Both the position numbers and the translations under genes were made by a program. A stretch of 64,000 nt of DNA from Amycolatopsis coloradensis (GTDB lineage Bacteria > Actinomycetota > Actinomycetes > Mycobacteriales > Pseudonocardiaceae), in contig NZ_MQUQ01000037.1 in assembly GCF_001953865.1 (NCBI RefSeq), positions 19,334 through 83,333 on the forward strand, read 5' to 3'. Position 1 is the first letter of the stretch, and every line of letters begins with the position of its first letter. Shown here in pieces: positions 26,364-34,145 of the stretch. A model generated the notes under the pieces. The model was not told the origin of the DNA and searched no databases. It saw only the letters and a list, made by a program, of their open reading frames with translations.

Positions 26364-26711
26364 GTGACGACGAGTGGCGTGGACGCGTTCAACCAGTACC
26401 CGGAGTTGCGGCGTCTGGCGGATCTGCGTGACGCGGGCTGGCTGTTCATGCCGACGTGTGACGCCAACGGTGACGTGATCAAGGTGACTGGGTTGCGCCC
26501 GTGGCCGGAAGGTGTCGCGGACGCGCTGCACGTCGGGTCGCAGACGGACGCAGGCGCGCTTCGGATGGATCACACGGGCGGTTTGCTCTGGCAGCGTGAT
26601 GGGACTGTGGCCGACGTGGTGGGCGCGCTTCTCGCGTTGCCCGCGCCGAGTGATCCGCTGGCGCCTCGTTTGGTGCGAGGTACGGCGCCGAAGCTCTGGA
26701 CTCCGCGATGA
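26364..26711 (+). CDS. Small protein of unknown function (element)
   Basis: A 115-aa protein from GTG 26364, which lies 7 nt after TAGTGT and may be leaderless. It has no recognised domain; the AGWLFMPTCDANGDVIKVTG and LHVGSQTDAGALRMDHTG segments suggest a small beta-sheet fold. Its stop overlaps the next gene by ATGA. Confidence 0.65.
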   Translation: MTTSGVDAFNQYPELRRLADLRDAGWLFMPTCDANGDVIKVTGLRPWPEGVADALHVGSQTDAGALRMDHTGGLLWQRDGTVADVVGALLALPAPSDPLAPRLVRGTAPKLWTPR

Positions 26712-27100
26712 GCTATTTCAGCCGTCGCCGGGCGCGTCGTGCTGCATCTGTCCACAATGCACGGACTGCGCTGATCAGTCTTCCTGTTGTCACGTGGTTC
26801 CCGCGTGAGTACACCGAAGACGCACATCGGGGCATCTTGGACATACGGGCGACTGTCAAGACTGCGCGCGGCCACGTGCGGCGTTCATCTGCCGCTGGCC
26901 TTCTGTTGCGAGACGCGGACGTGTGGCTTACCGGATGGCTTGACCTGTGGGGGCCGGAGAGTATTCCGCCGCCCCACCTGTCCGCGCTCTATGGACGGAT
27001 GATCGAACACTTGGCGCGCGTCTCGGAACGTATGTCCCTTGTGGACGATATGGAGAAGCGCAACGTGGACACGGGCGGATGGCCCCATGGATCCGAGTAG
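26708..27100 (+). CDS. Small basic protein of unknown function (element)
   Basis: A 130-aa protein, Arg-rich at the N-terminus (MSYFSRRRARRAAS), then mostly helical. No family is recognised. It is coupled to its neighbours: ATGA overlap with the gene before and a 14-nt overlap with the gene after. Confidence 0.65.
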   Translation: MSYFSRRRARRAASVHNARTALISLPVVTWFPREYTEDAHRGILDIRATVKTARGHVRRSSAAGLLLRDADVWLTGWLDLWGPESIPPPHLSALYGRMIEHLARVSERMSLVDDMEKRNVDTGGWPHGSE

Positions 27101-27443
27101 CACAAGGATTATGAACGGAATCGCATCGAGCACGAACCGTCGCCCGACGATCTCAGGTGGCGAACGGGTCGTACTGCAAGTCCTCGCCCGCAAGACGACC
27201 TTCGGGATGACCTTCCGAGAGATCGCAAGTCTTGTCCAACTGGAGGATCGCGACGTGTACGGGATTCTTTCTTCCCTGCATCGCAAGCGGTTCACGGCAA
27301 AACACACGTTCATGAAGAGGCATGGGATTGCTGTTGTGCTGCATTTCTCCACCCCGAGTGGACGGGAACGGCTCATGTCCAGCTTGGAGCTGGAATACAA
27401 GAACCTGGTGCACACCATGGGTGCAGTGAAGGACATGGCATGA
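27087..27443 (+). CDS. Predicted winged-helix protein (element)
   Basis: A 118-aa protein from ATG 27087. The stretch GGERVVLQVLARKTTFGMTF, then REIASLVQLEDRDVYGILSS and LHRKRFTAKH, reads as a winged helix with a wing of basic residues, so DNA binding is likely. Overlaps the preceding gene by 14 nt and the next by ATGA. Confidence 0.65.
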   Translation: MDPSSTRIMNGIASSTNRRPTISGGERVVLQVLARKTTFGMTFREIASLVQLEDRDVYGILSSLHRKRFTAKHTFMKRHGIAVVLHFSTPSGRERLMSSLELEYKNLVHTMGAVKDMA

Positions 27444-27907
27444 CACAGGGTGTCGAATTCATGCCATGGGATGAATTCCTACAGGTCAACAACTTCTACA
27501 TGGTGAAGCATCGGGGCTGGAGGCTGTGCGAAGCCTCGCACGACAACACCGTGAGGTACGTGTTCCCGGAGAGTCTGCACGGTGCGCTGGATCATGCAGG
27601 GACGTTGACTCTGGCGGCGATTCTGTTGCAGGCGGCGGAATGTCACTTCACGCGGACCCGTCGCGGGCTCCGGATCAGGATCATCACTTCCGGCGCACCC
27701 GGCGGTTGCCGGAAACATGACAGTGCCTCGTTCAGAGTCGAGATGCGCAAGGTCTCCTCAGTCGCCAGGCTTGTGGAGACGATCGAGGAGCGGGCGACCG
27801 CGACGGCGACGGCCGAGCTGGCGTACTGCCTGATATTCGGAGCGTGCGCTACGGGGGTGGCGGCCCAGCTGGAGTCGGAAGCGGCCAACCGCAGAGCCGT
27901 CGACTAA
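27440..27907 (+). CDS. Protein of unknown function (element)
   Basis: A 155-aa protein that starts in an ATGA overlap. It has a mixed alpha/beta N-terminal half (MPWDEFLQVNNFYMVKHRGW) and an alanine-rich helical C-terminus (ATATAELAYCLIFGACATG). No family is recognised. It is the last gene of the rightward operon, ended by the hairpin at 28022. Confidence 0.62.
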   Translation: MTQGVEFMPWDEFLQVNNFYMVKHRGWRLCEASHDNTVRYVFPESLHGALDHAGTLTLAAILLQAAECHFTRTRRGLRIRIITSGAPGGCRKHDSASFRVEMRKVSSVARLVETIEERATATATAELAYCLIFGACATGVAAQLESEAANRRAVD

Positions 27908-28021
27908 AGGTGTCCGGCAGGGGTCGTCTCGACGCAATATGTGCCCCTCGACTGCCCCTGCCGGGCTTGACGTCCCTCGTGTCTCCCGAGGGATGGCCGG
28001 ATGGTGGAAGGCGCGGTTCTC

Positions 28022-28052
28022 GCGCCCGCCCGGTTGCCAGCCGGGTGGGCGC
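28022..28052 (+). terminator. Hairpin ending the rightward element operon
   Basis: A 12-bp stem (28022-28033 with 28041-28052, one G-U pair) around a 7-nt loop, 115 bp beyond the stop at 27907. A weaker outer pairing, GGCAGGGG with CCCCTGCC, lies just upstream at 27916-27963. Confidence 0.6.
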
Positions 28053-28114
28053 GGGGGCCGTGTCCACTGTAGATGTTTGCCGTTTAGCGATAGGGATAGG
28101 GATAGTAGATCGAC

Positions 28115-28306
28115 GTGGCCTGGAACTCACGGCGTGCGCAACAGGATGCGGCGCGCGATGGTGCGAAGCCGCTTCCGAAGCGGTGCGCGCACAGCAATAC
28201 GGAAACTGAGTGGCTTGCCCGAGCTGGCGGGCATTGGGACAAGACGACGTGCAAGGACTGCGGAGATGTCCGGGGCCTGACGTGGGTTCCGGCGAAGCCC
28301 TTGTAA
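28115..28306 (+). CDS. Small zinc-ribbon-like protein (element)
   Basis: A 63-aa protein from GTG 28115. Cys and His residues in KRCAHSN...TTCKDCGDVRG could bind one zinc. The unusual leader repeats TAGGGATAGGGATAG, which doubles as the ribosome site (AGGGA). It is convergent with the capsid gene, 7 bp away. Function unknown. Confidence 0.55.
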   Translation: MAWNSRRAQQDAARDGAKPLPKRCAHSNTETEWLARAGGHWDKTTCKDCGDVRGLTWVPAKPL

Positions 28307-28313
28307 CTACGGG

Positions 28314-29549
28314 CTAGGCGGTCAAGTCCAGCTTGACGACTCCAGCGGGGCGCGTGACCGCGAAGCCGAACCGCCCTTCGCAGCGGAAGCGGATCATGTT
28401 GGCCTCGAACAGGTTTCCGTCCTCGCCTTCGCCGAAGAGGTCCTTCTCGTAGGTGTTCTCCGACCACGTGATCGACGCGTCCTCGCGTGCCTTGAGCACG
28501 GTGGAACCGGCGAAGTCCGCCAACCATCCCGTGCCCGCTGTAACCGAAGTGGACAGGACAACCGGTGCCGACCACAAGCGACGGGCCGCGCGGTCCACCG
28601 GAAGCGCTTGCCCTGCCTGGGTGAGCAGGTAGCCGTTGGCGTTGGCGGCAAGCTCGATGTTCTGCCAGTCAACCGGGTGTAGCAGCCACCCGGAACCGTT
28701 GAGGGACAGCACTTCCAGTTTGGTCACAGCCTGCCGGGTAGTGGTCAGCAAGTCGGTCGCCCATGCCTGGCTCTGCGTGCCGGAGGTGAAGTTCAATCCG
28801 GTCGGGCGGTCGCCGGCGCCGTCCCCGTTGACGATCTCGTTCTCCAGCGCCTCTTCAAGGCCGAGCCGAAGCTCTGTGTCCACAAAGGCCGCTAGCATCG
28901 GTGCGTCCGCGAGGTCCTGCCGTGCAACGGGTTCAGTCAAGTGCGCGATCGTTGCGGACCGACCTTCCCGACGCTCCATTGTGTACCGGCTGGTCGGCTT
29001 CTTGGCTCCCCGCGGAACGACCTTCGCCTTGTTCTCCCGGAGTGTTTGACGCATGTACGCCCAGACTCCGACAGTGTCCTTTTCGGTCGGAATGAGCTGT
29101 CGCAGAGCGAGCACGGGTTCGGACTCGCGCACGGGCTGCGTGGCGAGCGGCACGGACACCATCACGGTGCCGGACGGCGTCAGCGACTTGAACCGTCCAA
29201 AATGGTCGCTGTTCTGCCGGGTGATCTCGGTGCCCCAGGTACTTCCACCCAGAGACTTCAATCGGGGGTTCTCCGGGGTGGCTCCGCCGGTGTCCGCTGG
29301 TCCGCCCGTCGCGTCGGCAAACTCCTTGATCCAGCTCGACACTTTGCGATCGTTCGCCTTCTGCTCCTCGGCCTTGACTTCGGCGAGCAGCGGCTGAATT
29401 CGCTTCGCCTCAGCCATGAAGTGCTCGACGGCGTCCCGTTCCTCACCTGTAAAGTCACGGCGCGCGTTCTCTGCCTTCGCCGCGATATCCTTCGCTGCCA
29501 GCAAGTTTTCGCGCATCTGCGCGCGGAGACGATCAGCTTTTGTCATCAT
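28314..29549 (-). CDS. HK97-fold phage major capsid protein
   Basis: A 411-aa protein with the layout of HK97 gp5: an N-terminal coiled-coil delta domain (residues 1-75, MTKADRLRAQMRENLLAAKD) and a linker rich in Gly/Pro. The P- and A-domains follow, with EPVLALRQLIPTEKDTVG, the helix ELRLGLEEALENEIVNGDG, GSGWLLHPVDWQNIEL and a C-terminal GRFGFAVTRPAGVVKLDLT. It would form an icosahedral shell. No portal, terminase, protease or tail gene is found anywhere in the element. Either a helper phage supplies them, or the protein remodels a helper capsid or builds its own compartment. It is the last gene of the leftward operon. Confidence 0.9.
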   Translation of the reverse strand: MMTKADRLRAQMRENLLAAKDIAAKAENARRDFTGEERDAVEHFMAEAKRIQPLLAEVKAEEQKANDRKVSSWIKEFADATGGPADTGGATPENPRLKSLGGSTWGTEITRQNSDHFGRFKSLTPSGTVMVSVPLATQPVRESEPVLALRQLIPTEKDTVGVWAYMRQTLRENKAKVVPRGAKKPTSRYTMERREGRSATIAHLTEPVARQDLADAPMLAAFVDTELRLGLEEALENEIVNGDGAGDRPTGLNFTSGTQSQAWATDLLTTTRQAVTKLEVLSLNGSGWLLHPVDWQNIELAANANGYLLTQAGQALPVDRAARRLWSAPVVLSTSVTAGTGWLADFAGSTVLKAREDASITWSENTYEKDLFGEGEDGNLFEANMIRFRCEGRFGFAVTRPAGVVKLDLTA

Positions 29550-29720
29550 CGAAATCGGTCCTTGAGATCAGGTGTGATCAGTGAACGGCGGACTTCGCGG
29601 AACGCGTGCGGGGCGCGGAGATCGCGCGGGCACGGTCGCAGTGGCGGGCTGGCCGATTCGGCGGGTGTCCGGGCTGGCCGTGGCGCACCACGGCGGACCG
29701 TCACCCCCGACAAGATCACC

Positions 29721-29990
29721 TTACCCGACGCGCCCGATGTAGCGCGAGATCTCGAACCCCGCGCACCACTCGGTCGCCTCGGCCAGACCGTCGCGGAGCG
29801 GCACCAGCCGAACCGCCCTGTCCGGATATGCCCACCAGGTCGCGCCGTCGGTGGTCAGCACTTGAATGACGCCGTCGTTGTCCAGGCAAGCCACCGTGGG
29901 CCGTCCAATCTCGACAGTCAGGGGAAGATGTCGGGACAAGGCCACAAGGCCGTCTTCGGCCGTCTCAGGGCTGCAATTCAGGGTCTTCAC
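29721..29990 (-). CDS. Small protein of unknown function (element)
   Basis: An 89-aa protein from GTG 29990, which overlaps the preceding gene's TGA by GTGA. Predicted beta-rich (LPLTVEIGRPTVACLDNDGV, WWAYPDRAVRLVPL). No family is recognised. It lies between the zinc/coiled-coil gene and the capsid gene, a place where satellites often carry capsid-size or packaging-interference factors; that role is only a guess. Confidence 0.6.
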   Translation of the reverse strand: MKTLNCSPETAEDGLVALSRHLPLTVEIGRPTVACLDNDGVIQVLTTDGATWWAYPDRAVRLVPLRDGLAEATEWCAGFEISRYIGRVG

Positions 29991-30262
29991 GCGTGTGTCT
30001 CCGTGTCATCGTCCAGCAGCTCCCGCAACCGGGTCTCCAGCCGGTCACGCTCGGCTTCGAGCAGCGGCAGGCGATCCGCGAACACCTGCGACCAGTTCAA
30101 CCGGATATCACGGTGCTCGTCCTCCAGCGCCTCCAAGGCTCGCTGAATGCGCCGTAACTCGTACTCTGCGGCTCGTCGGCACCCCGGCGAGCAGTACGCG
30201 GGCTTACGGCCCGGCCCTGCACGCTCGGGGAGCGTCCGGCCGCACTTGCGGCACTTGCTCAT
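29987..30262 (-). CDS. Zinc-finger coiled-coil protein (element)
   Basis: A 91-aa protein from ATG 30262 (MSKCRKCGRTLPERAG), preceded by AGGTGGAGAA. Cys-x2-Cys at the N-terminus and YCSPGCRRAAEYE make a treble-clef zinc site like the FCS/HNH-adjacent fingers. Residues 40-85 form a coiled coil (ALEALEDEHRDIRL). Probably binds DNA or partner proteins. GTGA-coupled to the next gene. Confidence 0.7.
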   Translation of the reverse strand: MSKCRKCGRTLPERAGPGRKPAYCSPGCRRAAEYELRRIQRALEALEDEHRDIRLNWSQVFADRLPLLEAERDRLETRLRELLDDDTETHA

Positions 30263-30386
30263 TTCTCCACCTTTCACAGTCTGGTTTTCCGGGACGCCAC
30301 GCACGGCACCACCAGCACGGTCTTGAGGCTCGTCCCGGCTCATCCTGCCGACGCCCTACCCCCTCAGGCAGTCCCAGTCCCGTCCA

Positions 30387-30413
30387 TTCCCACCCCTAAA
30401 GGGGTGTGGGAAT
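30387..30413 (-). terminator. Hairpin between ATPase and zinc-finger genes
   Basis: CACCCCT and AGGGGTG pair around AA, extended outward by TTCC/GGAA with a small bulge. It lies just downstream of the ATPase stop. Nearby direct copies of ACTCGTGGGAATC (30432-30463) are within the ATPase 3' end. Could attenuate expression of the capsid-side genes. Confidence 0.45.
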
Positions 30414-30429
30414 TGGGAATGGACTCCCG

Positions 30430-31542
30430 CTACTCGTGGGAATCCGTGGGACTCGTGGGAATCTCCGTTTGCCTATTGTGGACAGACAGGGTGTAGATCG
30501 TGCTCCGACCCTCCTTGCGTTCGACCACCAAACCCTTCCCGACCAGCTCGTTTACCGCCCGGTAGTAGGTGGTCTTGGGCAGGTCGCTGGCGTCGCGGAG
30601 TTCGGTCTTGGTCGCGCCGCGAGTCCCAAACGAGTCCCGAAGCACTGTCAACAGCGCGTGTTCGGATGATCTTGTGAGGGCGGCGATTCCCACGGCACTT
30701 TGGGACAGAATCAGACTGCCTCCGACAGGCTCGGCGGCGAGCACGAGCGGCGGCTGTTCGGGCGCGTCCTTCTGCTTGGTGTTGCTGATCTCCACCACGT
30801 TCCCGTCCCGCGTGATACGCAGGATGGTGTCCGCTCCACCTTCCAGCGCCGTCGACCCGCGCATGTTCTCGCCCGCACGGGGTTCGTGGTGCACCACGAG
30901 AATGCTGGCTCCGCTGGCACGTCGTAGCCGATCGAGCGCGTCGACGAACCGCGCCATGTCCTTCGTGCTGTTCTCGTCACCGCCGAGTGTGACTTTCGAT
31001 TGGGTGTCGATGATGACCAGCACGGGCCGCAACTCGGCCAGCAGCCGAATAAATGCCTCCACATCCAGGCTGTGCAGCATTTGCACGGGAACGGGCAGGA
31101 ACACCGCGTTCTCCACGGCGGTGCCGTGCGCGAGTTCCCACGCGTCGACCCGTGTGGACAGTCCGGCCGCGCCTTCCGCGATCAGGTACAGCACAGTGCC
31201 CCGCTTGACGGGGTGACCGTGCCATCCGGTGCCGGTGTCGACGCAGCAGGCGATATCAACCGCTGTGAAGGACTTCAACGTGCCCGGCTTCCCGTGCAAC
31301 CAGGCGAGAGTGTTCCTGTACAGGTAACCCTCGACCAGCGGTTCGGACGGTTGAATACTGCGGAGTTGCCGGGCGGTAAGCAGTTCCGCCCGTAGTTGCG
31401 CGCATCGTGCGTCTACTGCGGACTCGCGATCGTCGGACGGTGGTTCATCGATGTGGAGGGCGTCCGGATGCGGGTCCTCGGTGGACGTCGTCTGTCCACT
31501 CTGGAGTAACGCGCGTCCTTGCGAGCTGAGTTCGGGGATCAT
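30430..31542 (-). CDS. RepA-like AAA ATPase with C-terminal winged helix (element)
   Basis: A 370-aa protein from ATG 31542. RecA-like core: Walker A HGKPGTLKSFTAVDIA (about residue 83), Walker B LVIIDTQSKVTLGGDE (about 178) and VVHHEPRAGENMRGSTAL (motif 3, about 228). The last 100 residues are a winged helix (TKTELRDASDLPKTTYYRAV). AAA_25/RepA-type ATPases act as replicative helicases or primase partners of plasmids, satellites and prophages, so this is the likely replication protein of the excised circle. Its start overlaps the previous stop (TGATG). Confidence 0.85.
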   Translation of the reverse strand: MIPELSSQGRALLQSGQTTSTEDPHPDALHIDEPPSDDRESAVDARCAQLRAELLTARQLRSIQPSEPLVEGYLYRNTLAWLHGKPGTLKSFTAVDIACCVDTGTGWHGHPVKRGTVLYLIAEGAAGLSTRVDAWELAHGTAVENAVFLPVPVQMLHSLDVEAFIRLLAELRPVLVIIDTQSKVTLGGDENSTKDMARFVDALDRLRRASGASILVVHHEPRAGENMRGSTALEGGADTILRITRDGNVVEISNTKQKDAPEQPPLVLAAEPVGGSLILSQSAVGIAALTRSSEHALLTVLRDSFGTRGATKTELRDASDLPKTTYYRAVNELVGKGLVVERKEGRSTIYTLSVHNRQTEIPTSPTDSHE

Positions 31543-31922
31543 CAGGCCGCCGCCGACCGATCGTCCTCGTGACGCGAACAGAACACGTCGTGTCGCGGAG
31601 CGGGCCAGGGCACGGACAGCACCATCCGGCAATCACGCGCGCCGCACCGCCGAGGGGTGACCGGCTCGGCACGGCGCCGTTCCAGCTCGGCGTAGGTGGG
31701 GACGCGGGCGAACGCACGCCAATCCAGTGCAGCACAGACCGCGCCGGACGCCTGCCGCATCGCGGTGCGCCTGGACCACTCGCCCCATTCGGCGAGCAGT
31801 TCGGCGACGTGCGGCGAACTGTTCAGCGTCCGCCACGATTCGGCATCGTGGGCAAGCGCCTGAAACTCGGCGCGGCTCAACGTCACAGTGCGGAGGTCTT
31901 CCGCCGGGGGCTGGCCGATCAC
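31542..31922 (-). CDS. Small zinc-binding protein (element)
   Basis: A 126-aa protein from GTG 31922, coupled by GTGA to the excisionase stop. The N-terminal half is helical (AEFQALAHDAESWRTL). The C-terminus has CGARDCRMVL and then VFCSRHEDD, a plausible Cys3His zinc site. The frame is open upstream to 32039, but that region lies within the HTH gene and lacks a better start. Function unknown. Confidence 0.65.
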   Translation of the reverse strand: MIGQPPAEDLRTVTLSRAEFQALAHDAESWRTLNSSPHVAELLAEWGEWSRRTAMRQASGAVCAALDWRAFARVPTYAELERRRAEPVTPRRCGARDCRMVLSVPWPAPRHDVFCSRHEDDRSAAA

Positions 31923-32113
31923 GAGAGGCGTCCCCCTGTGGCCTCGTGAGCCTTCTCCCACTTCTCGACGTCGACCAGCCGGTACCGGACATGCTTTCCG
32001 ATCTTGAGGTAGCGCGGGCCGTCGCCGCGTGAGTTCCACTGGTAGACGGTCGCCGGGGGCACCCCCACCCGTTCGGCGAATTCCTTGATCGTCAAGTGCT
32101 TGCTGACCGTCAT
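31919..32113 (-). CDS. Excisionase-like MerR/HTH_17 protein
   Basis: A 64-aa single-domain protein. LTIKEFAERVGVPPATVYQW and YLKIGKHVRYRLVDVEKWE are the classical helix-turn-helix and wing of Xis/AlpA-type actinophage excisionases. It probably bends DNA at the attachment sites for excision and may also repress the divergent integrase transcript. It heads the leftward operon. Confidence 0.82.
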   Translation of the reverse strand: MTVSKHLTIKEFAERVGVPPATVYQWNSRGDGPRYLKIGKHVRYRLVDVEKWEKAHEATGGRLS

Positions 32114-32212
32114 CAGTCCTTGCCCTTCCTGGTGATCAACTGCTGACGGTTGCCACTATGTACATGGTTGTGTCATGGTGTCTTTGGTCGAACCCGGCAG
32201 ATTGGTGACAAG
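32114..32212. promoter_or_regulatory. Divergent control region of the element
   Basis: The 99 bp between the excisionase-like gene and the HTH/integrase operon hold ATGTACAT (32158-32165, perfect palindrome) and the direct repeat CATGGT...CATGGT (32163-32168 and 32174-32179). These are likely operators that set which operon is on. No clear ribosome site lies before GTG 32213. Confidence 0.55.
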
Positions 32213-32812
32213 GTGGAGAAACCAGCACGACGACGAATCACGTTCCCCCAGGGGTGGGCCGAGTTCGATGACGTGAACCCCAGGTGGGTGCGCGTGCGCG
32301 ATCAGCTCATCCCCCCGGAAGTCATGGTCGAGATGCCCAGCGCGCCCGACCTTCCCTCGCTCACGATGAAGATCGAGATGCGCAAAGAGGTGCCGGTGTG
32401 CACCGAGATCACGATCCGGGCGAAAGAGGACGGGCGCGAGGTGCGCACGACGGATCTTCGCGCGGTTCAGCTCCAGGACCTCCTAGAGCTGATCGTGACC
32501 GCCGTCTCCAGCAAGATCATTTCGGCGGGGCCGGAGGGCCTGGTCCTTGGCGACAACCAGGGCGCGACGACGGAGAACTTTGACGCCGCCCTCGCGACGA
32601 TCCGCGCGGCCCGGAAGGGCACGCGGGCGCGCATCACGGATGACTTCCTGCGGGAGGTGGCCGAGACCTACCGCGCCAATGTCGACGGCAGTCCCACCAA
32701 GGCCGTCGAGGAGAAGTACGGCGTCGAGTACCGAACCGCTGCCCGGTGGGTGGAACGGGCACGCGCCAAGGGCTATCTCCCCGCAACCACCCCCGGCAAA
32801 CGAAAGGCGTAA
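32213..32812 (+). CDS. HTH-containing protein upstream of integrase (element)
   Basis: A 199-aa protein from GTG 32213 (VEKPARRRITFPQ). The N-terminal two thirds are mixed alpha/beta with no known family. The C-terminal 60 residues (DDFLREVAETYRANVDGSPT then VEEKYGVEYRTAARWVERAR) form a helix-turn-helix found in actinobacterial element proteins next to integrases. Probably a regulator. The integrase starts 2 bp after its stop. Confidence 0.68.
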   Translation: MEKPARRRITFPQGWAEFDDVNPRWVRVRDQLIPPEVMVEMPSAPDLPSLTMKIEMRKEVPVCTEITIRAKEDGREVRTTDLRAVQLQDLLELIVTAVSSKIISAGPEGLVLGDNQGATTENFDAALATIRAARKGTRARITDDFLREVAETYRANVDGSPTKAVEEKYGVEYRTAARWVERARAKGYLPATTPGKRKA

Positions 32813-32814
32813 CG

Positions 32815-34017
32815 ATGACTGTTGAAGACCGTTGGCATCACAAGGGAACGCGCAAGCGCACCAAGGACTACGGACGCGGTAAACGCTGGCGCGTCCGGAA
32901 CCCCGGAACCCCGGTGCGTTCGTTCGAGAAGAAATCGGACGCGGAGGACTACGACACGTCCGTCAAGTCGGACCTGCTGAAGGGCATGATGCCGTTCGAC
33001 GTCACCAAGGGGCGCATCCCGTTCCGGGAGTACTGCGAAGAGCACTGGCTCCCCAACCACCCCGGTACTCCCAATTCGCTCCGGACGATCAAGTCGAGGC
33101 TGGAGAACCACATCTACCCGCACTTCGGCGACAAGCGCATGTACGACTGCCGCCCGTCCACGGTGAACGGCTGGAAGACGACCATGCGCACCAAGACCGC
33201 CAAGCGCGGCGGCGGGAAACTCTCGGACGCGACGATCCTCGCGTGCTGGATCCATCTCGGCGGGATCTTCCGGTCCGCGAAGATCGACGGCGTGATCGCG
33301 GTCCACCCGTTCGAGGGGGTGGAGCGGGTGGACGAACCGCGCCGGGGTCATATGCGGTTGCTGGAGGACGACACCGTGGACGGCATCCTGGAGGCGTTCC
33401 CGGACCGCTACCACGGGATTCCGCTCGTGTCGGCCACCTGCGGGCACCGACAGGGCGAATCGTTCGCCGTCGCCGTCGAGGACCTGGACTTCCTCCGGCG
33501 CAAGATCGAGATCCGGCATCAGGTGCAGGTGATCGACGGGGAGTTGAAGCTAGTCGCCCCGAAGCGGGGATCTGTGCGCACGGTGCCGCTCCCGACGCCC
33601 ACAGGGGACGCCCTGGCCGCGCACATCGAGCGCTACGGCACCACGGCTGTCCGGTGCGAGTGCTGCAACCGGGTCAACCACCTGCTGTTCGTCACCGAGT
33701 CCGGCGAACTGCTCAACTTCACCAAGTTCAACCGGACGCTCTGGCACCCCGCGATCAAGGCGGCCGGGCTGGACCCGGCCGCCGACGACGAGACCGGTCA
33801 GCACCTGCTACGGCACTACTACGTGTCTCTCCTGATCGACGCCCACACCAACCCGAAGGCCATTCAGCAGTACGTCGGCCACAAGCACATGAGCACCACC
33901 ATGGACGTGTACGGAGGCCTGTTCGAGCGGGCACACGAACAGGCCACCGGAGTCCTCGACCGCGCGTTCGCTGGACGCGCCCGCTCGTACCCAGCGCGTA
34001 CCGCGAAGGGCGCCTGA
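32815..34017 (+). CDS. int: Tyrosine site-specific integrase
   Basis: A 400-aa recombinase from ATG 32815. The SAM-like core-binding domain spans about residues 70-150. In the catalytic domain the first Arg is in TCGHRQGES (about 215, in place of the usual G-L-R-x-G-E), then HLLRHYYVS (H-x-x-R, about 338), GHKHMSTTMDVYGG with the second His and the Tyr nucleophile (about 373). It integrates and excises the element. The last codons overlap the right attachment candidate, so its C-terminal tail may change on integration. ATG 32746 in the same frame would overlap the gene before and is less likely. Confidence 0.9.
   Translation: MTVEDRWHHKGTRKRTKDYGRGKRWRVRNPGTPVRSFEKKSDAEDYDTSVKSDLLKGMMPFDVTKGRIPFREYCEEHWLPNHPGTPNSLRTIKSRLENHIYPHFGDKRMYDCRPSTVNGWKTTMRTKTAKRGGGKLSDATILACWIHLGGIFRSAKIDGVIAVHPFEGVERVDEPRRGHMRLLEDDTVDGILEAFPDRYHGIPLVSATCGHRQGESFAVAVEDLDFLRRKIEIRHQVQVIDGELKLVAPKRGSVRTVPLPTPTGDALAAHIERYGTTAVRCECCNRVNHLLFVTESGELLNFTKFNRTLWHPAIKAAGLDPAADDETGQHLLRHYYVSLLIDAHTNPKAIQQYVGHKHMSTTMDVYGGLFERAHEQATGVLDRAFAGRARSYPARTAKGA
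33982..34003 (+). repeat. Candidate right attachment site
   Basis: Matches 24881-24902 at 20 of 22 positions. It lies in the last codons of the integrase gene and 50 bp before a host-type hairpin, a usual place for an attachment site of an actinomycete tyrosine-integrase element. Confidence 0.45.
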
Positions 34018-34052
34018 GGTGGCTTCGCGCAGGTCAGAGCAGGTTTTTGTCG

Positions 34053-34097
34053 TGAAAGGGTCTTTCAAGACGAAAAGTGTCTTGAAAGCCCCTTTCA
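34053..34097. terminator. Hairpin right of the integrase
   Basis: Arms 34053-34071 and 34079-34097 pair at 18 of 19 positions around GAAAAGT. It resembles the GAAAG/CTTTC hairpin at 4890, so it is probably chromosomal, separating the element from the convergent NUDIX gene. Confidence 0.7.
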
Positions 34098-34145
34098 TCG
34101 TCGTCCACAGTGACCGTCGCATGTGGAGTGACCGGTCACCCGCGA

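Larger units (their letters stand above)
24881..34003. mobile_element. Integrative phage-satellite-like element with a lone HK97 capsid gene
   Basis: The block is set apart by an integrase at its right end, an excisionase-like HTH, a RepA-like ATPase, an XRE regulator, an HK97-fold capsid protein and many small genes of no known family, between ordinary chromosomal genes (ssb; NUDIX hydrolase). Its third-codon positions look less GC-extreme than the flanks. An imperfect 22-bp repeat marks both ends. The gene set resembles the phiRv1/phiRv2 elements of Mycobacterium tuberculosis, now regarded as satellites, except that prohead protease and terminase genes are absent. It is about 9.1 kb. Ends are inferred; an empty site in a relative would fix them. 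Confidence 0.78.

Noticed and set aside
28314..29549. Encapsulin gene
   Set aside because: The coiled-coil delta domain and its place in an integrase-bearing element indicate a phage-type capsid; no encapsulin cargo enzyme is adjacent. Kept only as a possible function in the findings.
30432..30463. ACTCGTGGGAATC direct repeats as a CRISPR or iteron array
   Set aside because: Only two or three short copies inside the ATPase 3' end; no regular spacers and no cas genes.
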